Shown here in pieces: positions 19,463-27,370 of a stretch of 64,000 bases of DNA (position 1 is the first letter of the stretch; every line of letters begins with the position of its first letter). Origin of the DNA: Rhizobium pisi (GTDB lineage Bacteria > Pseudomonadota > Alphaproteobacteria > Rhizobiales > Rhizobiaceae); the NCBI RefSeq assembly GCF_003938655.1, contig NZ_RJJT01000001.1, positions 62,001 to 126,000 on the forward strand, read 5' to 3'. The position numbers and the translations under genes are program-made. The notes beneath the pieces were generated by a model. That model saw only the letters and a program-made list of their open reading frames with translations. It did no database searches and had not been told where the DNA came from.

Positions 19463-20374
19463 TCAATGTGCCGCCTTGATGAAGGTGCCGTTCTGCAACT
19501 CATGCATGGCCTTCATGATTTCCTCGCGTGAGTTCATTACAATCGGGCCGTGCCAGGCGACGGGCTCCTCGATCGGCTTGCCTGAGACAAGAAGGAAGCG
19601 GATGCCCTGGTCGCCTGCCTGCACCGTCACTTCGTCGCCGCTGTCGAAGACCACGAGCGTGCGGTTGCCGGACATGTCACGGATGTTCAGCTCTTCGCCG
19701 TTGACTTCCTTCTCAACGCGCACGCCGAAGGGTTTCGATGCATCGCGAAAGGTGCCGGAGCCGGCGAAGATATAGGCGAAGGCGTTGCGGTAGGTATCAA
19801 CCGGCAGGCGTTTCTTCTTGCCTGGTGGTACCGAGACGTCGAGATAGATCGGCTCGGCGGCCACACCGTCCACGGGACCGGCCTTGCCCCAGAAATCGCC
19901 GCAGATCACTCGCACGGCCGTGCCGTCATCATCGACGACGACAGGAATGTCGGCGGATTTGACGTCCTGATAGCGCGGCGCCGTCATCTTCAGCGAGGAG
20001 GGCAGGTTCGCCCAGAGCTGGAAGCCGTGCATGCGGCCGGCGAAATCGCCCTTCGGCATTTCCTGGTGCATGATGCCGCTGCCGGCCGTCATCCACTGGA
20101 TGTCGCCGGCGCCGAGCAGGCCGCGATTGCCGAGGCTGTCGCCGTGCTCGACGGTGCCGGCGAGCACGTAGGTGATCGTTTCGATGCCGCGATGCGGGTG
20201 CCAGGGAAAACCGCGGATATATTCCGCCGGATTGTCGTTGCGGAAATCATCCATCATCAGGAAGGGATCGGTCATCGCGGGATCGCCGAAGCCGAAGACG
20301 CGGTGCAGCTTCACACCGGCGCCTTCCATGGTTGGGGTGGCGGTACTCTCATATTTGACGGGGCGGATCGACAT
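19463..20374 (-). CDS. Pirin family protein
   Basis: A 303-residue bicupin. The N-terminal cupin carries the metal site pattern HPHRGIETITYVLAGTVEHGDS with later HQEMP; the C-terminal domain starts around PIYLDVSVPPGKKKRLPV. Bacterial pirins bind Fe and some act as quercetinases or redox sensors; the role here is unknown. The length is typical of the longer pirins. No partner gene is evident apart from the 23-residue ORF downstream. Confidence 0.93.
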   Translation of the reverse strand: MSIRPVKYESTATPTMEGAGVKLHRVFGFGDPAMTDPFLMMDDFRNDNPAEYIRGFPWHPHRGIETITYVLAGTVEHGDSLGNRGLLGAGDIQWMTAGSGIMHQEMPKGDFAGRMHGFQLWANLPSSLKMTAPRYQDVKSADIPVVVDDDGTAVRVICGDFWGKAGPVDGVAAEPIYLDVSVPPGKKKRLPVDTYRNAFAYIFAGSGTFRDASKPFGVRVEKEVNGEELNIRDMSGNRTLVVFDSGDEVTVQAGDQGIRFLLVSGKPIEEPVAWHGPIVMNSREEIMKAMHELQNGTFIKAAH

Positions 20375-20631
20375 GGCGTCCTCTCAAAGGTTCAACTTGG
20401 CGTCGAGTATAGCCGTCAGGCCGCCGGGCGCGAAGTCCGCGGCGCGGGCAACGCAGTGTTCACAAAAGAACACAGCGGTTCGCTGAATTTGAAGAGGCCA
20501 GGCGTCAAGAAATCGTCATGTTTCACTTGCAAACCGGCCGGGCGTTAAGCTGTTATTAGCGACGACATTCGACAATTCAGTTGCGTTTTCAGCATTTCCC
20601 GCCCTGAGGCGGGTTCCGGAGCAAGAAAGCC

Positions 20632-21444
20632 ATGTGTCGCTGGGCAGCCTATCGCGGAGACCCCCTCTATCTCGAAGAGCTGGTATCTTCGCCCGCCCAT
20701 TCCCTGATCGAGCAGTCCCATTGCGCCACCCGCGCCAAGACCTCGACGAATGGCGACGGCTTCGGCATCGCCTGGTATGGCGACAGGCCCGAGCCCGGCC
20801 GCTACCGCGATATCCTGCCGGCTTGGTCGGATTGCAATCTGAAGAGCCTGGCGCGACAGATCCGTTCGCCGCTCTTTCTCGCCCATGTCCGGGCCGCGAC
20901 CGGCGGCGGTACGCGACGCGACAATTGCCACCCCTTCACCCATGACACCTGGTCCTTCATGCACAATGGCCAGATCTCCGGCTTCGAGCGCCTGCGCCGG
21001 CCGATGGAGGCGATGCTCGACGACGAGCTGTTCAATGCCCGCTGCGGCACGACCGATTCCGAGTTGATGTTCCTGCTGGCGCTGCAGTTCGGCCTGCGCG
21101 AGGCCCCGATCGCCGCGATGGCTGAGATGATTGGTGTCGTCGAGGATCTGGCCGAAAGCATCATCGGCTCGATCCTGCTGCGCTTCACCGCTGCCTTCTC
21201 CGACGGCAAATCGCTTTATGCGGTCCGCTATGCCACCGATCGCAAGGCGCCGACGCTCTATGCCTCGCCTGTCGGCGCTGGCTATTGCCTCGTGTCCGAG
21301 CCGTTGAACGACGATGTCGATGCCTGGGCGGAAATTCCGGACGGCAGCGCCGTCACCGTCGGCAAGAACGGCATCGATGTCGCGGACTTCCGACCGGAAA
21401 AACGCAGTGCCGCGAAACCGCAGCGCGTGGCTATTCCTGCCTGA
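20632..21444 (+). CDS. Class II glutamine amidotransferase (YafJ-like)
   Basis: A 270-residue Ntn-hydrolase. The nucleophile would be Cys2 (MCRWAAYRG) after Met removal. NGDGFGIAWYG, LAHVRAATGG and HPFTHDTWSFMHNGQI match the GATase_6/YafJ group. It probably hydrolyses a gamma-glutamyl amide; the substrate is unknown. A CCCGCC/GGCGGG hairpin stands about 15-30 bases before the start codon. The gene converges on coaBC. Confidence 0.9.
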   Translation: MCRWAAYRGDPLYLEELVSSPAHSLIEQSHCATRAKTSTNGDGFGIAWYGDRPEPGRYRDILPAWSDCNLKSLARQIRSPLFLAHVRAATGGGTRRDNCHPFTHDTWSFMHNGQISGFERLRRPMEAMLDDELFNARCGTTDSELMFLLALQFGLREAPIAAMAEMIGVVEDLAESIIGSILLRFTAAFSDGKSLYAVRYATDRKAPTLYASPVGAGYCLVSEPLNDDVDAWAEIPDGSAVTVGKNGIDVADFRPEKRSAAKPQRVAIPA

Positions 21445-21474
21445 GCCGCTCGCGATCGGCTGAGCCGCTCGGGA

Positions 21475-22680
21475 CTAGTCGAGCTGCCTGGCGATCAGCG
21501 CCGCGAGCCTTTCGGCAACCTCTTCCTTCGTGAGGTCAGGCCATTGCTCGACGCCGTCGTGGCGAACGAGTTTAACGCTGTTGCGGCTGCCGCCCATGAT
21601 GCCGGTTGCGGGAGAGACGTCATTGGCGACGATCATGTCGGCGCCCTTCCTCTCGAGTTTCGCCTTCGCATTGCTTTCCACATCCTGCGTCTCGGCGGCA
21701 AAGCCGATCACCAGTTTCGGCCGCATCGTATGATGGCCGACGGTCTTCAGGATGTCGGGATTTTCGGTCAGCGCCAACGTCGGAATGGATTCGCCGGGAT
21801 GCTTCTTCAGCTTCTGGTCGGCTGCCGAAGCGACGCGCCAGTCAGCCACCGCGGCGACCATCACGGCGATGTCGGCCGGCAGTGCCGCAAGCACGGCATC
21901 GCGCATTTCTTCCGCCCGCTCGACATGCACAACGCTGACGCCGAAGGGATCGGCGATCGTCACCGGCCCCGATACCAGCGTCACCTCCGCCCCGAGCTTT
22001 GCAAGGGCCGCGGCGATAGCATGCCCCTGCCGGCCGGAGGAGCGGTTGGCGATATAGCGCACCGGATCGATCGGCTCGTGCGTCGGTCCCGACGTAACGA
22101 TCGCCTTTCGTCCCTTGAGCGGCTCTGCTCCGTCGTCGAGCAGTGTTTCGGCGGCCGCCACGATTTCGAGCGGTTCCGCCATGCGGCCGAGCCCGGCTTC
22201 GCCGCCTTCCGCCATCTCGCCGGCCATTGGCCCGACGAAACGAATGCCGTCCGCCTTGAGTGTTGCCGCATTGCGCCGGGTCGCCGGATGCGCCCACATG
22301 GCCGGATTCATCGCCGGTGCGGCAAGCACCGGCCTGTTGGTCGCCAACAGCACCGTCGAGGCGAGATCGTCGGCAAGCCCGTTCGCCATCTTCGCCATCA
22401 GGTCGGCCGTGGCGGGCGCGATGAGCACGAGGTCGCAGTCGCGCGCCAGCCTGATATGGCCGACATCCTGTTCGTCCTGCCGCGAAAACAGATCGAGGAA
22501 GACGTGGTCCGCCGCCAGCGCACCGACCGCAAGCGGCGTGACGAATTCCTGAGCGCCCTTGGTCATGACAGGGCGCACGCTCGCGCCGCGCTCGCGCAGC
22601 CGGCGGATCAGATCCAGGCTTTTATAGGCGGCGATGCCGCCGGAGATGATGAGGAGGATGCGTTTGCCGCTGAGAGCCAT
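21475..22680 (-). CDS. coaBC: Bifunctional phosphopantothenoylcysteine decarboxylase/synthetase
   Basis: A 401-residue CoA-biosynthesis enzyme. The N-terminal CoaC flavoprotein domain has the catalytic His75 (GHIRLA) and PAMN with N125. The C-terminal CoaB domain starts near KGRKAIVTSGPTHEPIDPVRYI, with KLKK near the CTP site. The start at 22680 (MALSGKRIL) matches the conserved N-terminus. The flexible-flap cysteine of E. coli CoaC (ACGDIGPGRM) aligns with Gly159 here (EGGEAGLGRM). Confidence 0.95.
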   Translation of the reverse strand: MALSGKRILLIISGGIAAYKSLDLIRRLRERGASVRPVMTKGAQEFVTPLAVGALAADHVFLDLFSRQDEQDVGHIRLARDCDLVLIAPATADLMAKMANGLADDLASTVLLATNRPVLAAPAMNPAMWAHPATRRNAATLKADGIRFVGPMAGEMAEGGEAGLGRMAEPLEIVAAAETLLDDGAEPLKGRKAIVTSGPTHEPIDPVRYIANRSSGRQGHAIAAALAKLGAEVTLVSGPVTIADPFGVSVVHVERAEEMRDAVLAALPADIAVMVAAVADWRVASAADQKLKKHPGESIPTLALTENPDILKTVGHHTMRPKLVIGFAAETQDVESNAKAKLERKGADMIVANDVSPATGIMGGSRNSVKLVRHDGVEQWPDLTKEEVAERLAALIARQLD

Positions 22681-22816
22681 GGCTTTTCTACCCGTCGCCT
22701 TATTGACTGGCCCTGACCCTAAGGCTTTGGCGGAGAACATGCAATCGCGGGAACGGCACCCATCGGCCGTAGCCGGCGGGTGCCGCTCCATTCATGTCGC
22801 TGTCAGTTTCCTGGGC

Positions 22817-23566
22817 TCAGAGATTGCTCATCCCGCCGTCGATGATCAGTTCGCTGCCGACGATATAGGCGGCCTCATCGGAGGCGAGAAAGACGATCGT
22901 CTTGGCGACTTCGCCGGGGGTTCCGAAGCGGCCGACGGGGATCTGGGCTTGGATCTGCGCGGTCATCGCCTTGGAATCGGCTTCCGATGCGCCGAGCTTG
23001 CTGTAGAGCGGCGTGGCGATCGGCCCTGGGCTGACGGCGTTGACGCGGATGCCGCGGCCAATGAGTTCGCCCGACAGCGTCTTGGCAAGTGTCAGCAACG
23101 CACCCTTCGTTAGGGAATAGACGCTGGAGTTCGGCATGCCGATATGAGCGTTGATCGAGGTGTTGAGCACGATTGAGGCCTGTTTAGAAAAGATCGGCAG
23201 CAGCGACTGGATCAGGAAGAACGGCCCCTTGACGTTGATATCAACCGACTTGTCGAAGGCGGCTTCGCTCCACTGTTCCAGCGGCCCGAATTCGGCGACA
23301 CCGGCATTGACGAAGAGGATATCGAGCGTGCCGAAAGCTTCTTTCACCGTGTCGGCGACGGCCTTCTGGCCGGCCGCATTGCCGGCATCGGCCTGGATGA
23401 CGATCGCTTTGTCGCCGAGTTCGCGACGGGCTGCTTCGACGCTTGTGGCACTGCTGCCGGTAACGACGACACGGGCGCCCTCGGCGATGAATTGGCGGGC
23501 GGTTTCGATGCCAATGCCGCTGGTGCCGCCGGTGATGAGGGCTGTCTTGTTCTGAAGACGTGACAT
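22817..23566 (-). CDS. SDR family oxidoreductase
   Basis: A 249-residue classical short-chain dehydrogenase. The cofactor motif TGGTSGIG, NAG at about residue 88, the active-site Ser and YSLTKGALL (Tyr/Lys), and the C-terminal IDGGMSNL are present. It probably acts on a small alcohol or ketone with NAD(P). It lies 75 bases downstream of a second SDR gene in the same direction, and both are divergent from a LysR gene. Confidence 0.9.
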   Translation of the reverse strand: MSRLQNKTALITGGTSGIGIETARQFIAEGARVVVTGSSATSVEAARRELGDKAIVIQADAGNAAGQKAVADTVKEAFGTLDILFVNAGVAEFGPLEQWSEAAFDKSVDINVKGPFFLIQSLLPIFSKQASIVLNTSINAHIGMPNSSVYSLTKGALLTLAKTLSGELIGRGIRVNAVSPGPIATPLYSKLGASEADSKAMTAQIQAQIPVGRFGTPGEVAKTIVFLASDEAAYIVGSELIIDGGMSNL

Positions 23567-23641
23567 GATGAAGCTCCTTCGATGGGATAGTGGGCCGCAG
23601 CCCCGTTGTTGATCAATGGGAGGAATCGCGCCGGGCCTTTG

Positions 23642-24406
23642 TCAGGTGCGGGTAATCGAAGCGCCACCGTCGACCAGCGATGCCGTGCCGGTGACGAAGC
23701 TCGCATCGTCCGAGGCGAGGTAGAGAACCGAGCGGGCAAGCTCTTCCGGGGTTGCGACGCGTTTCAGCGCATGCAGGTTCGTCACGAAGGCCTGCTTATC
23801 AGGCGTATCGTTCATGTCCCGATACATATCGGTATCGACGGCACCCGGCAGGACGGCATTGACGCGCACGCCTTGCTGGCCGAATTCGGCGGCGAGCGCC
23901 TGCGTCAGGCCGATCAGGCCGGCTTTGCTGGCGGCATAGGCGGCGACGCCGGGAAAGGCGAAGCTATAGCCCACGAAGGTCGAGGTGAAGATCACCGAGC
24001 CGCCGCCATTCTTCACCATTTCACCGATCTGGTGCTTGGCGGCGAGGAAGGAGGCGGTGAGATTGATCGCCAGTGCCTCGCTGAAGCCTGCTTCCGAGAC
24101 AGCGGTGCTTGGACCGGCTTCGCCAAGCGTGCCGGCATTGTTGAAGGCGATGTCGAGCTTGCCGTAGTTCGTCACGGCGGCGGCGACCAGCGCCTTGTGA
24201 TAATCTTCCGAGCGCACGTCACCGGCAATGGCGATGGCGTCGCTGCCCTCTGCCTTTATCTCCGCGACGAGGCTCTCGAGTTCGCGCTCGCGGCGGGCGC
24301 CGACGACGACCTTGGCGCCTTCGGCGGCGAAGAGCTTTGCCGTGGCGCGGCCAATGCCGGAGCTTGCGCCGGTGACGATCGCGACCTTGTTGTTCAAGCG
24401 GTCCAT
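23642..24406 (-). CDS. SDR family oxidoreductase
   Basis: A 254-residue classical SDR with TGASSGIG, NNAG, the catalytic YAASKAGLIGLTQALAAEFG and a C-terminal GASITRT. VVGARRER after beta-strand 2 suggests NADP preference. The start at 24406 (MDRLNNKVAIVTG) follows GCAGGAGATGGAACC; the open frame continues far upstream without family similarity. It heads the two-SDR operon opposite the LysR regulator. Confidence 0.9.
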   Translation of the reverse strand: MDRLNNKVAIVTGASSGIGRATAKLFAAEGAKVVVGARRERELESLVAEIKAEGSDAIAIAGDVRSEDYHKALVAAAVTNYGKLDIAFNNAGTLGEAGPSTAVSEAGFSEALAINLTASFLAAKHQIGEMVKNGGGSVIFTSTFVGYSFAFPGVAAYAASKAGLIGLTQALAAEFGQQGVRVNAVLPGAVDTDMYRDMNDTPDKQAFVTNLHALKRVATPEELARSVLYLASDDASFVTGTASLVDGGASITRT

Positions 24407-24532
24407 GGTTCCATCTCCTGCGTTTGAGGTGAGGCGGCCCTTGCCGCCCTTTTCGATGAAGGGAAGATGGCATTTTCCATTCGTTCGGATTAGTCTCCTG
24501 ATCGGGGAACTCGAATTCGGAAAAGCCGAACG

Positions 24533-25438
24533 ATGATCAGGATCGAAGGTATTGCGGCTTTCGTCGCCGTGGTCGAGGCAGGCTCGGTCAGCGAGGCGGC
24601 CCGACGGTTGCGGCTGTCCAAATCCGTCGTCAGCGAAAGGCTGGCGGAACTGGAGAAATCGCTCGGCGGCATGCTGCTGCACCGAACGACGCGCAAGCTC
24701 ACCTTGACGGAGGATGGCACGGTCTTTCTGGAGCGTGCCACGCGCATCGTGCGCGAGATCGAGGAAGCCGCGGCCGACATGGCGGAGCGGCGCGGAACGC
24801 TCTCCGGCCCGATCCGCATCGCCGCCCCCGTCACCTTCGGCCGCATGCATCTCGGTCCGGCGCTCTATCCTTTTCTTGCGGAGCATCCCGATATCGAACT
24901 GACGCTCGATATCGATGACCGGCGCGTCGACGCATCCTCGGACGGCTACGACGCCGTCATCCGCAATGGCCCGATCGCCGACAGCCGGCTGGTCGCCTGG
25001 AAACTCGCGGAGAGCCGCCGTCTTCTCTGCGCTTCGCCGGATTATCTCGCCCGCGAGGGAATTCCCTCGTCGCTGGCCGACCTGAACGGTCATCGCGGTC
25101 TCTTCTACACCAATCGCGGCGTTGCCGACTGGCGCTTCCAGACGCCGGAGGGTGCGATCGTCGTTCGCGCGAAACTGGCGCTCGGTATGAACAATGGCGA
25201 TATGCTCCGCGATGCCGCGATTGCGGGGTTGGGCATCGCGCTGCTGCCGGCCTTCATCGCCGGCCCGGCCATTCGCGAGGGCCGGCTTGCCGAAATCGAT
25301 GTCGGCCACAGACCGGAGGCCGAGTTCATCTATATGGCCCGTCCCGAGGGCCGAAATCCTTCCGCCAAGCTTCGCGCCATCGCCGATCACCTGAAGAAGA
25401 GTTTCGGCGATCCACCCTATTGGGATCCGGCGGGTTAA
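24533..25438 (+). CDS. LysR family transcriptional regulator
   Basis: A 301-residue LysR protein with HTH residues 5-60 (FVAVVEAGSVSEAARRLRLSKSVVSERLAELE) and a substrate-binding domain (RIAAPVTFGRMHLGPAL). It is divergent from the two SDR genes, 126 bases from the nearer start, and is their likely regulator. The ATG at 24533 gives the standard LysR length. Confidence 0.92.
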   Translation: MIRIEGIAAFVAVVEAGSVSEAARRLRLSKSVVSERLAELEKSLGGMLLHRTTRKLTLTEDGTVFLERATRIVREIEEAAADMAERRGTLSGPIRIAAPVTFGRMHLGPALYPFLAEHPDIELTLDIDDRRVDASSDGYDAVIRNGPIADSRLVAWKLAESRRLLCASPDYLAREGIPSSLADLNGHRGLFYTNRGVADWRFQTPEGAIVVRAKLALGMNNGDMLRDAAIAGLGIALLPAFIAGPAIREGRLAEIDVGHRPEAEFIYMARPEGRNPSAKLRAIADHLKKSFGDPPYWDPAG

Positions 25439-25484
25439 TTCATGAACCGAGCAGGCTCATCAGGTTCTCGGTGACCGGCGAGCG

Positions 25485-25649
25485 ATGCGCCACGGCCCGC
25501 AGCTTCTCTCCAGCCTCATGGGTTCGGGGGGCGGCTGGTTCTTCGCGGTTGAAGACTGGGCCGCCGTCGTTATCTTCACGCTTGCCCTGCTGGCGCTGGC
25601 CTTTGCCTCCGCATGTTTTGCCCAGCATTTCGCGAGGAGAAAAGCATGA
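25485..25649 (+). CDS. Putative 54-residue small membrane protein
   Basis: A short ORF from ATG 25485 to a TGA that overlaps the start of the VOC gene (ATGA). It has a polar N-terminus, one strongly hydrophobic stretch (WAAVVIFTLALLALAFASA) and a basic tail FARRKA. This looks like a single-span membrane protein with a cytoplasmic C-terminus. The four-base overlap suggests translational coupling. No family recognised. An obvious ribosome site is lacking, so it could be a chance frame. Confidence 0.45.
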   Translation: MRHGPQLLSSLMGSGGGWFFAVEDWAAVVIFTLALLALAFASACFAQHFARRKA

Positions 25650-26032
25650 TCCGCATCGACCGCCTTGACCATCTGGTGTTGACCGTCGCCGATATCGCGA
25701 CCACCTGCGATTTTTATGCCAGTGTCCTCGGCATGTCGGTCGAAACCTTTGCGGAAGGCCGCAAGGCGCTAAAATTCGGCACGCAGAAGATCAACCTGCA
25801 CCGGGCCGGCCACGAATTCGATCCCAAGGCGAAACATCCAATACCGGGTTCCGGCGATCTTTGCTTCATTGCAGTGACGCCGCTAAACGAAATCATCGCT
25901 CATCTCAGGGCCTCCGGCATCCCGATAGAAGCCGGACCGGCCGAGCGCACCGGCGCGACAGGGCGCTTGCGCTCCGTCTACATCAGGGACCCCGACGGCA
26001 ATCTCGTCGAAATCTCCAATCCTATTGTCTGA
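25646..26032 (+). CDS. VOC family (glyoxalase/bleomycin-resistance-like) protein
   Basis: A 128-residue protein beginning MIRIDRLDHLVLTVADI, with the metal-site His of the first beta-alpha-beta module and ending IRDPDGNLVEISNPIV, where the Glu is the usual last ligand. AGGAGAAAAGC precedes the ATG at 25646. It is similar to VOC proteins annotated as virulence or biphenyl-dioxygenase-like; the reaction is unknown. Confidence 0.9.
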   Translation: MIRIDRLDHLVLTVADIATTCDFYASVLGMSVETFAEGRKALKFGTQKINLHRAGHEFDPKAKHPIPGSGDLCFIAVTPLNEIIAHLRASGIPIEAGPAERTGATGRLRSVYIRDPDGNLVEISNPIV

Positions 26033-26087
26033 CCGCGTTCGAGAATTTTCAGCATAGCCGCTTGACGGACGATTACGCGTCCATTAT

Positions 26088-26119
26088 TTAACCTATAAGT
26101 TAATTAACTTGCCGGTTAA
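26088..26119. promoter_or_regulatory. Nested symmetric operator before arsR
   Basis: TTAACC at 26088-26093 is mirrored by GGTTAA at 26114-26119, and between them lies a perfect 14-bp palindrome AAGTTAATTAACTT (26097-26110) with equal 3-base spacers. The 32-bp symmetric unit ends 4 bases before the start codon of the ArsR-type gene, where autorepressor sites usually lie. The gene has no Shine-Dalgarno sequence, so this region may also carry the promoter of a leaderless transcript. Confidence 0.65.
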
Positions 26120-26123
26120 TAAA

Positions 26124-26474
26124 ATGCAAGATGATGTACTCAGCCGGACCTTTTCAGCGCTTGCCGATCCGACCCGCCGGGCGATCATGGCGCGTTTGGT
26201 TTTGGGCGAAGCCTCGGTCTCGGAACTCGCCGAACCCTTCGATATGTCGCTGGTCGCCGTGTCGAAACATCTGAAGGTGCTTGAGGGAGCCGGCCTGATC
26301 TCGAAGGGCAGGGAGGCGCAATGGCGCCGCTGCCGATTGGAGGCAATGCCTCTGAAGGAACTCGACGACTGGCTGGAGACCTACCGGCGCTTCTGGAGCG
26401 AAAGCCTCGACAAGCTGGAATCCTATGCAGCAAACCTAAAACAAAGGAGGAATGACAATGAACGTGACGAGTGA
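26124..26474 (+). CDS. ArsR family transcriptional regulator
   Basis: A 116-residue winged-HTH repressor (LSRTFSALADPTRRAIMARL, VSELAEPFDMSLVAVSKHLKVLEGAGLISKG). It lacks the metal-site cysteine motif ELCVCDL. It belongs to the subgroup that precedes SRPBCC/AHSA1 genes and is often thought to sense a small hydrophobic ligand. The ATG at 26124 is just downstream of the symmetric site. Its end overlaps the SRPBCC gene. Confidence 0.92.
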   Translation: MQDDVLSRTFSALADPTRRAIMARLVLGEASVSELAEPFDMSLVAVSKHLKVLEGAGLISKGREAQWRRCRLEAMPLKELDDWLETYRRFWSESLDKLESYAANLKQRRNDNERDE

Positions 26475-26943
26475 AGCAAAAGCTTCCGGCCTGAGCCGCG
26501 AGATCCTGCTCGTCAGGGATATCGACGCCCCGCGTGATCTCGTCTTCAGCCTCTGGACGGAGCCGAAGCACCTGCTCCACTGGTGGGGCCCGCATAATTG
26601 TTCGGCCCCCTCCGTCTCCGTCGATCTGCGTGAAGGCGGCGCCTGGCGGCACTGCATTCTCGGTGCCGACGGCAAGGAATATTGGAGCCGGGGCACCTAT
26701 CTCGAGATCAGCCCGCCCGAACGGCTGGTCTTCACCTTCGCCTGGGAAAATGAAGATGGAAAGTCCGGGCACGAGATGCACGTGACCATCGAATTGGCGG
26801 AAAGCGGCGAAGGCACGCGCCTCGTCTTCCGCAAGCGCGAACTGCCGAGTGATACTGAATTCAAGCTGCAGTCGGAGGGCTGGGTCGAGGCGCTGGAGAA
26901 AGTTGCCGCCTATGCCGAGGCGCAAGCCAAAGGGAGCATGTGA
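26458..26943 (+). CDS. SRPBCC/AHSA1 family protein
   Basis: A 161-residue START-like (Bet v 1 fold) protein: REILLVRDIDAPRDLVFSLWTEPKHLLHWWGP is the classic N-terminal block of the AHSA1 domain. The family binds hydrophobic ligands in a deep pocket; the activity is unknown. ATG 26458 has AGGAGG at 7 bases, and the gene overlaps arsR by 17 bases, so both are translated from one message and ArsR likely controls it. Confidence 0.9.
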   Translation: MNVTSEAKASGLSREILLVRDIDAPRDLVFSLWTEPKHLLHWWGPHNCSAPSVSVDLREGGAWRHCILGADGKEYWSRGTYLEISPPERLVFTFAWENEDGKSGHEMHVTIELAESGEGTRLVFRKRELPSDTEFKLQSEGWVEALEKVAAYAEAQAKGSM

Positions 26944-27344
26944 TGAAGAAGATCTATCACGGAAGCTGCCACTGCGGCGCCGTCACCTACGAGGCGAGCC
27001 TCGATCTCTCGGCAGGTACCTTCCGCTGCAACTGCTCGATCTGCAGAAAGAAACGGAACTGGCTCGCCGTCGCAGCACCCGAGGATTTCCACCTCACCGG
27101 CGGCGCCGACAATATCGGCGAATACCAGTTCGCCTCCCGCAAGCTGCATCATCTCTTCTGCAAGACCTGCGGCATCAGTTCCTATGCCTGGGGCGAAAAC
27201 GAGAAGATCGGCACCTTCTACGCTGTTTCGGTCAATTGCCTGGATGATGCCAGCCCCGACGAATTGATCGAAGCTCCGATCGCCTTCGTCGATGGTCTCC
27301 ACGACTGCTACGACGCCTCACCAGAGGAGACGCGGCATCTTTGA
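26943..27344 (+). CDS. GFA family protein
   Basis: A 133-residue zinc-binding protein with GSCHCGAVTYEA, CNCSICRKKRNW and FCKTCGISSYAW, the full GFA cysteine set. The ATG at 26943 overlaps the SRPBCC stop by one base and has GGGAG 7 bases upstream, so it is the third gene of the arsR operon. It differs clearly from the other GFA protein in this window (15109-15510). Confidence 0.9.
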   Translation: MKKIYHGSCHCGAVTYEASLDLSAGTFRCNCSICRKKRNWLAVAAPEDFHLTGGADNIGEYQFASRKLHHLFCKTCGISSYAWGENEKIGTFYAVSVNCLDDASPDELIEAPIAFVDGLHDCYDASPEETRHL

Positions 27345-27370
27345 TGCGGGGAGCTATTCTTCCCCGCGTC
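27343..27370. terminator. Bidirectional hairpin terminator
   Basis: GATGCGGGGA (27343-27352) pairs with TCCCCGCGTC (27361-27370), one wobble, 8-base loop. It lies between the convergent arsR operon and the putative ergothioneine operon and overlaps both stop regions. Confidence 0.55.

Noticed and set aside
21544..22716. Long open frame opposite coaBC, about 390 codons
   Set aside because: It mirrors a conserved gene in GC-rich DNA and its translation is Arg/His/Gly-rich without family features. The long frames opposite hemW (43477-44952), the HutU-like gene (27480-29081) and lnt (53475-54890) were dropped for the same reason.
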